Below, in pieces: positions 1 through 5,528 of a DNA stretch of 5,996 nucleotides. Position 1 is the first letter of the stretch, and each line of letters begins with the position of its first letter. Both the position numbers and the translations under genes were made by a program. The DNA comes from Candidatus Rokuibacteriota bacterium. Its GTDB lineage: Bacteria > Methylomirabilota > Methylomirabilia > Rokubacteriales > CSP1-6. The notes beneath the pieces are model-generated. The model had not been told where the DNA came from. It made no database searches and saw only the letters and a program-made list of their open reading frames with translations. Location: positions 1 through 5,996 of the forward strand of contig QHRT01000270.1 of assembly GCA_003220195.1 (NCBI GenBank), read 5' to 3'.

Positions 1-526
1 TCCCCCATTGATCGATCGAGCTTCGGATTCGGATTGCGCATCGCACTACGCGGAGTTGTGCCGCGCGTTGTCGGTCGCGGAGTCTTGGGCGTCGGGGTGA
101 ACCCACGCCCGGCAGCCTCCCAGCGATCCCGAGCCTCCACGAGCGGAGCCTGGACGGGGCCCCTCTGACAATCGTGACCGCGGTGAGGGCGAGGGGCTCC
201 ATTTTCTTGTGAGGTATCCCATCACTTGCGGCGGGGTTGGGCTGCGGCGGGATTGTTCGGCTTCTGACGAACAGCGCCGTAACCACCGCGGGTGTTTGCC
301 ACGATTGCGCCAAGCGGCCGCGTAAGGATCTGATCTCGATGACGACAGGCGAGCCAACGTCATGCGGTTCAAAATGCTCACAACACAATCTCCTGCCGCG
401 CCGGCGAGCATGGCTCGCCATCCAGAGCCAGAATCGAAACATCAACAACAAGCCCGCGTCAGCAAGCCCCCAAATCCCGAGCGCGTCATCCTAGCAATTC
501 GCGAATTTTCCGGCAATCGAGCTGCG
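1..526. other. Intergenic or gene-remnant stretch with no defensible gene
   Basis: I find no gene here that I would defend. A plus-strand frame open from the left edge (2) ends at TGA 98-100. Its roughly 32 codons show GC-rich third positions, mainly from about position 35 on, so it could be the tail of a gene convergent with the operon. A minus-strand frame starting at ATG 202 stays open to the left edge, but it has a weak ribosome binding site, turns Arg-rich and matches no family I know. Positions 340-526 are visibly richer in A and T than the flanking genes. A hairpin lies at 403-419 and a 12-bp palindrome at 496-507. I see no tRNA, CRISPR or insertion-sequence end. Confidence 0.5.
403..419. 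terminator. Possible hairpin terminator or processing stem downstream of the operon
   Basis: A perfect 7-bp GC-rich inverted repeat (GGCGAGC / GCTCGCC) encloses a 3-nt ATG loop. It sits about 108 nt beyond the stop codon of the binding-protein gene, the last gene of the minus-strand operon. No uridine run follows on either strand, so it does not fit a classical intrinsic terminator. It could stabilise the mRNA 3' end, support factor-dependent termination, or be chance in GC-rich DNA. Confidence 0.2.
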
Positions 527-1528
527 TCACTTCTTCCTGGCGAGCTCCCAGATCTCGTGCGTGAACGCCGCGGGGTCGGCCGGCTTCTTGATGACGCCGA
601 ACCGGAGCGCGATGTCGGCCGTGCGCTTGAAAGCCTCGGGGTCCATCTTGCCGAGGGGCGTGGTCGGCTGCGGCGGACCCCACACGAGCTTGTTGATCTC
701 CGCCATCATCCACGTCTGATGCTCGCGGCCGAGGATCGGGCTCTCCTTCAGCACCAGGTCGACGCACTCCCGCGCGTGGTCGCGGCAGTGCTCCCAGCCC
801 TTGAGCGAGGCGCGCAGGAAGCGCGCGGCGATGTCCTTGTTCTTCGGCTGCGCCAGGAAGGTCGCCGCCGAGAAGATGCCGTCCTCGAGCATCGCCGTGC
901 CTTCCTTGTTGAAGTCGATGATGACGAGATCGGCTTCCTTCACGCCGGCCTCGAGTACCTGCTTGAACTCGTTGTAGGTCATCGCCGCCGCGGCATCGAC
1001 CTGCTTTTGCAGCAGGAGGTTCATGTCGAATGGCTGCTGGACCAGCGTGACGTCCCGGTTCTTGTCGATCTTGTACTTCTCGAGCGTGGCGAGCAGCGCG
1101 AACTCGTTGCCCCCGAACCACACGGCGACCTTCCGGCCGCGGAGATCCGCCGCGCCCTTGATGCCCGAGGTCTTGAACGCGAGCTCCCGTATGCCGCTCA
1201 GCGAGAAGATCTGCGCGATGTTCACGAGGGGCGCGCCCTGCTCGCGGGACGAGAGCAGGCTCGGGAGCCAGTCGATCCCGAACTGCGCGCCGCCGCCGGC
1301 GACCACCTGCTCCGGCACGATGTCGGGCCCGCCCGGCCGGATCGTGACGTCGAGCTTCTCGGCGCTGTAGAACCCCTTCGCCTTCGCGGCGTAGTAGCCG
1401 CCGAACTGCGCCTGCGTGACCCACTTGAGCTGGAGTGTGACCTTGTCCTGGGCCCACGCGTCTCCGCTGGTCGCTGCGAGGACCACCGCGATCGCGGTGA
1501 GCGCTGCGTTCAGTCGTGCCGTCGTCAT
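527..1528 (-). CDS. ABC transporter periplasmic substrate-binding protein, NMT1/THI5-like
   Basis: This 333-residue protein should capture a small organic ligand in the periplasm and deliver it to the permease pair. Residues 1-26 form a Sec signal peptide (hydrophobic core about 8-20, AWA cleavage site before Q27) with no lipobox cysteine. The mature protein opens with a beta strand (LQLKWVTQAQFGGYYAA, 32-48), then KGFY at 51-54 and the PGGPD turn at 65-69, all typical of NMT1/THI5-like proteins. The GGGAQFGIDW segment (78-87) and NEF (141-143) follow family style. Cys248 and Cys255 are one or two helical turns apart and could form a disulfide. The ATG is set by GGAGGAG (1536-1542) with a 7-nt gap. 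It is the last operon gene, 41 nt after permease B. The ligand is unknown; a thiamin pyrimidine, riboflavin-like or other aromatic nitrogen compound is possible, and nitrate or taurine less likely. Confidence 0.93.
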   Translation of the reverse strand: MTTARLNAALTAIAVVLAATSGDAWAQDKVTLQLKWVTQAQFGGYYAAKAKGFYSAEKLDVTIRPGGPDIVPEQVVAGGGAQFGIDWLPSLLSSREQGAPLVNIAQIFSLSGIRELAFKTSGIKGAADLRGRKVAVWFGGNEFALLATLEKYKIDKNRDVTLVQQPFDMNLLLQKQVDAAAAMTYNEFKQVLEAGVKEADLVIIDFNKEGTAMLEDGIFSAATFLAQPKNKDIAARFLRASLKGWEHCRDHARECVDLVLKESPILGREHQTWMMAEINKLVWGPPQPTTPLGKMDPEAFKRTADIALRFGVIKKPADPAAFTHEIWELARKK

Positions 1529-1535
1529 CACCGTA

Positions 1536-1542
1536 CTCCTCC
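1536..1542 (-). promoter_or_regulatory. Strong ribosome binding site of the binding-protein gene
   Basis: The sense strand reads GGAGGAG, 7 nt before the ATG at 1528. It is the strongest Shine-Dalgarno inside the operon. The permease and ATPase genes lack comparable sites and two of them rely on overlapping junctions. It would allow the binding protein to be made in excess of the membrane components, as is usual for ABC importers, and independently of the broken permease B upstream. Confidence 0.75.
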
Positions 1543-1569
1543 GAGATCGGGTTGCGTCGCGCGCGCAGT

Positions 1570-2344
1570 CTATCGTGTCGGGCCGTCCGCTCGCCATGGC
1601 ATCGCCAGCCGCTCGGCGAGCGCCACCGCGCCGTAGAACGCGAGACCGAGCGCGCAGGTGACCAGGATCGCCGCCCACGCCTGGCGGGTCTGGAAGAGGC
1701 TCGCGCTGCTCTTGATGTAGACGCCGAGCGATTTCATCGGGCCACCGAAGAATTCGCTGACGACGGCGCCGATCATCGCGAGCGTGGTGCACGCGCGCAG
1801 CGCGGTGAAGAGAAACGGCAGCGCGTGCGGCAGCCGGAGCCGCGCGAACAGGTGCCACTCGCTGGCCGCGTAGCTCCGCATCAGCTCCAGGCTCACCGGG
1901 CTCACCGTCACGAGCCCGCGCGCGGTGCTGACGAACGTGGGGAAGAACGTCATCAGCGTCACGATCGCGATCTTCGAGCCGTGCGCGATGCCGAACCACA
2001 CGATGGCGAGCGGCGCGAGCGCGACGATCGGCACCGACGCCGAGGCGATCGCCCACGGCAACATCAGATCCACGAAGGCCGCCGAGCGGCTCGCGATCAT
2101 CGCCGCCAGGACCGATCACGACCTCGGTGAACGTGTACAGTCCCGCCTCGACAAGGACCGGCCACGTGGCGGCGAGGGTCGAGACGATCGTGTGAGGCGC
2201 CTGCAGCAGGTAGAACTGGATGTCGAACAGGAACACGGCCGCTTCCCACGCCGCCGCGACGACGACGAAGACCGCGACGGCAGGCAGATACTCACGGGCT
2301 CGTCGCCCTGTCGGCGTCGGGCGTCCGGCGATGTCTGACGTCAT
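1570..2344 (-). pseudogene. ABC transporter permease B, disrupted by a frameshift with an apparent 26-nt deletion
   Basis: This encodes the second NitT/TauT-type (SsuC/TauC-like) inner-membrane permease. Residues 1-78 are read from ATG 2344, with the first membrane helix at about 20-41 and ending TFTEVVIG. Reading then resumes one nucleotide out of phase at 2109 and runs 179 residues to TAG 1572-1570. That part carries the ASVPIVALAPLAIVWFG helix, the EAA-type cytoplasmic loop (RSYAASEWHLFARLRLP) and the last helices. Aligned by eye with permease A, both halves match well, but nine residues after the VVIG glycine are missing, which fits loss of 26 nt. Neither half alone should make a working subunit, and skipping one base would restore phase but not the lost helix residues. 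The start overlaps the ATPase stop by 4 nt (ATGA). It may be a genuine pseudogene, a strain-level mutation or an assembly error. Confidence 0.8.
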
Positions 2345-3156
2345 CGCGGGTCCCGCGGGCCCGGATTGGCGTCCGCGCGCAAGCTCTGCCGCACCGTCGT
2401 GACCAGCTCGAAGAACCGCGGCAGCGCGCGTGTCTTCTCGTCGCGCTCGGGCGGCAGGTCCACGCGGACGATGCGCTCGATCCGGCCGGGCCGCGGGCTC
2501 ATCACGACGACGCGGCTCGACATGAACACGGCCTCCGGAATGCTGTGCGTGACGAACATCACGGTCGCGTTCGTCTCGCTCGCCACGGCCAACAGTTCCT
2601 GGTTCAGCCGTTCGCGCGTCATCTCGTCGAGCGCGCCGAACGGCTCGTCCATCAAGAGAATCGCCGGACGGAGCGCGAGCGCACGCGCGATCGACACGCG
2701 CTGCTGCATCCCGCCGGAAAGCTGCGACGGACGGTGGTCGCGAAAGCTCTCGAGTCCGACCAGACGCAGCAGCGCCGGCGGGCGCGACTCGCGCTCGGCG
2801 CGCGGCCGGCCCGTCACCTCGAGCGGGAGCCGGACGTTCTCGAGGACCGTGCGCCACTCGTAGAGCACCGGCGTCTGGAACACGATGCCGTAGTCGCGAT
2901 CCAGTCGCGCCTGACGCGGGGACTTGCCGTTGACCTGCACCGTGCCGGCGGACGGCTCCACCAGGTCGCCGACGATCCGGAGCAGCGTCGACTTGCCGCA
3001 GCCCGACGGGCCGATGATCGACACGAACTCGCCCGCGTCGACCTGAAGGGAAATGTCGGCGAGCGCCTCCATGGTCCCGGCGGGGCTGGCGAAGGTTTTC
3101 CTGACGGAGGCGAGCTCGATGATCGGCGGCACGTTCGCCTCGCCGCGCGCGATCAC
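2341..3156 (-). CDS. ABC transporter ATP-binding protein, NitT/TauT (SsuB/TauB) type
   Basis: This 271-residue ATPase drives import through the permease pair from the cytoplasmic side. All nucleotide-binding motifs are intact: Walker A GPSGCGKST (49-57), Q-loop glutamine 94 in VFQTP, signature LSGGMQQR (146-153), Walker B ILLMDEP (166-172) with catalytic Glu171, D-loop GALD (174-177) and switch His204. The segment WRTVLENVRLPLEV (101-114) after the Q-loop is typical of the nitrate/sulfonate/taurine importer class. The chosen start is GTG 3156, which overlaps the permease A stop as GTGA. No in-frame ATG lies before the conserved region and no good Shine-Dalgarno is present, so translational coupling is the likely mode. 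A GTG at codon 9 is an alternative start. The stop overlaps permease B as ATGA. The Arg-rich tail after about 235 is not conserved. Length is normal for the family. Confidence 0.95.
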   Translation of the reverse strand: MIARGEANVPPIIELASVRKTFASPAGTMEALADISLQVDAGEFVSIIGPSGCGKSTLLRIVGDLVEPSAGTVQVNGKSPRQARLDRDYGIVFQTPVLYEWRTVLENVRLPLEVTGRPRAERESRPPALLRLVGLESFRDHRPSQLSGGMQQRVSIARALALRPAILLMDEPFGALDEMTRERLNQELLAVASETNATVMFVTHSIPEAVFMSSRVVVMSPRPGRIERIVRVDLPPERDEKTRALPRFFELVTTVRQSLRADANPGPRDPR

Positions 3157-3938
3157 GCCGCCGCCGCGGCCGGCTGCCACGAGACCACGCGACGCTCGAC
3201 GACGGCGACCAGATGATAGAAGACGATCCCGATCAGCGCGGAGACGAGCATGGCGGACCAGAGATTCGCCGGCCGCCAGTTGTAGTACTGCGCGGCATTG
3301 ATGATGACCACGCCCATGCCGTAGCGGCTGCCGACCGGCAATTCGCCGACGATCGCGCCGATCACGCTGGCCGTCGCCGACAGGCGCAACGCGGTGAACA
3401 GGTACGGGAGTGACGCCGGCAGTCGTAGCTTCACCAGCACCTGCGCGCGCGTCGCCGCGAGCGCGTGCATCAGCGCGAGCGCGTCCGCATCGACCGCACG
3501 AAGCCCGCGCAGCATGTTGATCGTCACGGGAAAGAACGTGAGATAGGCGGCGATGACGGCCTTCGAGAACCACGTGGTCCCGAGCCACACGACGATCATC
3601 GGCGCGATGGCCAGGATCGGCACGGTCTGCGAGGCGACGACGTACGGGAGGAGGCCGCGCTCGAGCACGCGCGAGTGCGAGAGCGCGATGGCCAGCACCA
3701 GGCCGACGGCGCTGCCGAGCGCAAAGCCGATCAGGCTCTCGAGCGCGGTGACGCCGGCGTTCTGCGCGATGACCCAGAGGTAGAGCTGGTCGGTCCCGGT
3801 GCGGCGCACGAAGTCCCCGGCGATCTCGTGCAGATGCGGCAGCTTCCAGGCGGGAATCGCGAAGAGCGTCTTCGCGCCTTCCCACAGGACGGCGATCGCG
3901 ACGGCGACGCCGAGCGCGCGGAGTCCCCTGGCCTTCAC
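3153..3938 (-). CDS. ABC transporter permease A, NitT/TauT (SsuC/TauC) type
   Basis: This intact 261-residue inner-membrane subunit forms half of the translocation pore. Hydrophobic segments lie at about 7-27, 64-88, 96-120, 124-145, 183-200 and 228-247. The pattern SQTVPILAIAPMIVVWLG (103-120) is the family hallmark. The EAA-type coupling loop, which docks on the ATPase, is HALAATRAQVLVKLRLP (158-174), followed by SLPYLFTALRL. The start is GTG 3938, 31 nt after the peptidase stop, with only a distant GGAG (11-nt gap) upstream; no in-frame ATG is better. The stop overlaps the ATPase GTG by 4 nt. It is a clear paralogue of permease B, so the complete importer was probably a heterodimer. With permease B damaged, A may form a homodimer or the transporter may be inactive; both are inferences. 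Confidence 0.93.
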   Translation of the reverse strand: MKARGLRALGVAVAIAVLWEGAKTLFAIPAWKLPHLHEIAGDFVRRTGTDQLYLWVIAQNAGVTALESLIGFALGSAVGLVLAIALSHSRVLERGLLPYVVASQTVPILAIAPMIVVWLGTTWFSKAVIAAYLTFFPVTINMLRGLRAVDADALALMHALAATRAQVLVKLRLPASLPYLFTALRLSATASVIGAIVGELPVGSRYGMGVVIINAAQYYNWRPANLWSAMLVSALIGIVFYHLVAVVERRVVSWQPAAAAA

Positions 3939-3969
3939 GGCCGCGGATGCTCCACGGCGTGAGCCGAGA

Positions 3970-5397
3970 TCACGGCGGCGACGAGAGCCGCTTCACCAGC
4001 CGGTAGAGATACTCCTGGCCTTCGTACAGCGAGCGCACCAGCAGCCGCTCGTCCCGGCCGTGCGCGCGAACGTCATCGATGTCGCCGAACATTCCGGAGG
4101 TTCCATACGCGGCGATCCCGGCGGTCCTGAGAAGTCTGGAATCCGTGGCCCCCGTCGACATCGTCGGCACGACCGGGACGCCGGGCCACATCTCGGCGGT
4201 GACTTTCTCGACGGCGCCGAGGATCTCCGGCGTGAGCGGGGACGCCGGGCTCGGGAAGAAGCGATTGATCGGCGTCACCGTAATGGTGTCGTTGGCCAGC
4301 ACCTTGACAATCGTCGCCTGGATCTCTTCCGGGGATTCGCCCGGCAGCACGCGACAGTTGACGACAGCGCGCGCGGTCTGCGGCAGCGCGTTGTTGGCGT
4401 GGCCCCCTTCGAGGCGCGTCGCCACGCAGGTCGTGCGCAACCGCGCGTTCATGATCGGTCCAATCGCCGCGACGCGGCTGACGACCTGGGGGTCCCGGCT
4501 TCCCGCCGCGACCGCGCGGATGTCGTTGCCAAGCTGACCGGAATACTGTCGCGCCACCCTCTCGAGAAACGCCCGGTTGACGTCGTCCAGCTTGACCGGG
4601 AAGTCGAACTGCCCCAGCCGACTCAAGCCGTCGGCGAGATGGGAGATCGCATTGTCCTTCACCGGCAGCGAGCTGTGTCCGCCGCGGTTCTTCACCTCGA
4701 GCCGGAAGTTCTGCACGATCTTCTCGCTCGCCTGGAGACTGTTGGCGACCCGCCGGCCGTTCTGGAGCGCGCCGCCGCCGCCTTCGTTGAGCGCGAGCCC
4801 GGCGTCGATCAGCGCCCGATGGTTCTGGAGCAGCCAGGCCACGCCGTTGTGCGGGCCGCCTTCCTCGTCGGCCGTCAATGCCACGATCAGATCGCGATCG
4901 GGAACGAAGCCTTCCTGTTTCATCCGGATCAGGTTCGCGACGAACGCCGCGGCCATGGCCTTGTCGTCGGTCGTCCCGCGGCCGTAGAAGTAGCCGTCCT
5001 GCTCGAGCAGCTTGAACGGATCGACGGACCAGTCCTCGCGCTTCGCTTCGACGACGTCGAGGTGCGCGAGGAGCAACAACGGCTTCCGCGCCGCGGCGCC
5101 TCTGAGACGCGCGACGACGTTGCCCTTGCGCGGCTCCGGCGCGAGCACCTGCACGTCGGCGGATGGGAACCCGGCGGTGAGGAAACGCTTCGCCATGGCC
5201 TCGGCGGCCTTCGTGCTGTCGCCGACCGAGTCGGTCGTGTTGATCTCGATCAGCTCCTGGTAGATCTCGCGCAGGAGCTGCTGGTGCGGCGCGAGCGTCG
5301 CCGGTTGAGCGTCGACCCGATGCCAGAGGACGCCCGGCACGATCGGCCCCAGCATCGCGATCACCGAGAGCAGGAACAGCCGCCGCGCGTGTCTCAT
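3970..5397 (-). CDS. Exported M20 family metallopeptidase/amidohydrolase
   Basis: This 475-residue dizinc hydrolase should cleave peptide or N-acyl amide bonds outside the cytoplasm. A signal peptide spans residues 1-30 (Arg-rich start, hydrophobic core about 7-24, VDA before Q31). Metal and catalytic residues of the M20 family are all visible: His112 and Asp114 (AHLDVV), bridging Asp144 (GRGTTDDK), general base Glu178 with metal ligand Glu179 (ADEEGG), Glu205 (NEGGGG) and C-terminal His446 (AHGRDER). The lid/dimerisation domain carries GGHSS (239-243). The order and length match M20 carboxypeptidase-like enzymes. The ATG at 5397 follows GGAGG with a 6-nt gap; a longer frame from 5487 lacks support because it adds 30 residues ahead of the signal peptide. 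It is the first gene of the operon, 31 nt before permease A, suggesting its product is imported. Peptidase, N-acyl-amino-acid hydrolase and carbamoylase roles cannot be separated from sequence. Confidence 0.93.
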   Translation of the reverse strand: MRHARRLFLLSVIAMLGPIVPGVLWHRVDAQPATLAPHQQLLREIYQELIEINTTDSVGDSTKAAEAMAKRFLTAGFPSADVQVLAPEPRKGNVVARLRGAAARKPLLLLAHLDVVEAKREDWSVDPFKLLEQDGYFYGRGTTDDKAMAAAFVANLIRMKQEGFVPDRDLIVALTADEEGGPHNGVAWLLQNHRALIDAGLALNEGGGGALQNGRRVANSLQASEKIVQNFRLEVKNRGGHSSLPVKDNAISHLADGLSRLGQFDFPVKLDDVNRAFLERVARQYSGQLGNDIRAVAAGSRDPQVVSRVAAIGPIMNARLRTTCVATRLEGGHANNALPQTARAVVNCRVLPGESPEEIQATIVKVLANDTITVTPINRFFPSPASPLTPEILGAVEKVTAEMWPGVPVVPTMSTGATDSRLLRTAGIAAYGTSGMFGDIDDVRAHGRDERLLVRSLYEGQEYLYRLVKRLSSPP

Positions 5398-5402
5398 GTG
5401 GG

Positions 5403-5410
5403 CCCTCCCC
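5403..5410 (-). promoter_or_regulatory. Ribosome binding site of the M20 hydrolase gene
   Basis: The sense strand reads GGGGAGGG, with GGAGG ending 6 nt before the ATG at 5397. It decides the start: the longer upstream frame has no comparable site, and the signal peptide begins directly at this ATG. Confidence 0.7.
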
Positions 5411-5419
5411 GGTGCGGCG

Positions 5420-5425
5420 ATTATA
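5420..5425 (-). promoter_or_regulatory. Candidate -10 element of the operon promoter
   Basis: The minus strand reads a perfect TATAAT inside an otherwise very GC-rich region. Transcription would begin near 5413, giving a leader of only about 16 nt that holds the ribosome binding site. At 16-18 nt upstream I find no good -35 (TGCGGC and ATGCGG are poor), so it may need an activator or be chance. So short a leader leaves no room for a riboswitch if this is the real start. Confidence 0.4.
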
Positions 5426-5448
5426 GTCTTCGCGCTCCTCCGGCCGCA

Positions 5449-5477
5449 TTGCGCGGCGCCCCGGCGTGCGATAGCGT
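5449..5477 (+). promoter_or_regulatory. Weak candidate promoter of the cyclase-family gene
   Basis: TTGCGC at 5449-5454 and TAGCGT at 5472-5477 are separated by 17 nt and face the cyclase-family gene, whose ATG is at 5529. Each hexamer keeps only part of the consensus (TTG in the -35; TA and final T in the -10). It lies back to back with the TATAAT candidate for the opposite operon, so the two could share regulation. Confidence 0.2.
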
Positions 5478-5494
5478 TGCGCCGCACGGCGCGA
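5477..5494. promoter_or_regulatory. Inverted repeat between the divergent genes
   Basis: TTGCGCC and GGCGCGA flank a GCAC loop, giving a 7-bp stem with one T-G wobble. It lies upstream of the cyclase-family ATG by about 35 nt and downstream of the weak plus-strand promoter candidate. It could be a repressor site or a leader hairpin. No regulator gene is in the window and the DNA is GC-rich, so chance is a real possibility. Confidence 0.2.
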
Positions 5495-5517
5495 AACGTT
5501 CTCCCACCCGCGAAGAC

Positions 5518-5523
5518 AGGAGG
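5518..5523 (+). promoter_or_regulatory. Consensus ribosome binding site of the cyclase-family gene
   Basis: A perfect AGGAGG lies 5 nt before the ATG at 5529. It fixes the start codon and places the signal peptide at the N-terminus. Confidence 0.8.
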
Positions 5524-5528
5524 CCGCC

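Noticed and set aside
2..202. Minus-strand frame from ATG 202 open to the left edge
   Set aside because: The second half is Arg-rich with mixed third positions, only a weak AAGAA precedes the ATG, and no family is recognised; it competes with the plus-strand candidate at 2-100.
226..257. Imperfect 16-bp tandem repeat (TGCGGCGGG units)
   Set aside because: Only two copies with about 12 of 16 matches in GC-rich DNA; no evidence of function.
254..273. Hairpin TGTTCG / CGAACA with an 8-nt loop that recalls a tRNA T-arm
   Set aside because: The flanking bases do not form an acceptor, D or anticodon arm, and the loop lacks the TTCRA pattern in the right place.
46..411. Minus-strand open frame of 121 codons near the left edge
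   Set aside because: Ser/Arg/Pro-rich composition without a domain, and no ribosome binding site of the quality seen at the real genes.
496..507. 12-bp palindrome AATTCGCGAATT just past the operon's last stop codon
   Set aside because: It has no loop and no U-run in the right place for a terminator, and a single short palindrome is not enough to call an operator.
362..1636. Plus-strand open frame of 424 codons opposite the binding-protein gene
   Set aside because: Its sequence is an Arg/Leu/Glu/Asp-rich antisense shadow of a clear family protein, has no recognisable domain, and is explained by the lack of stops in high-GC DNA.
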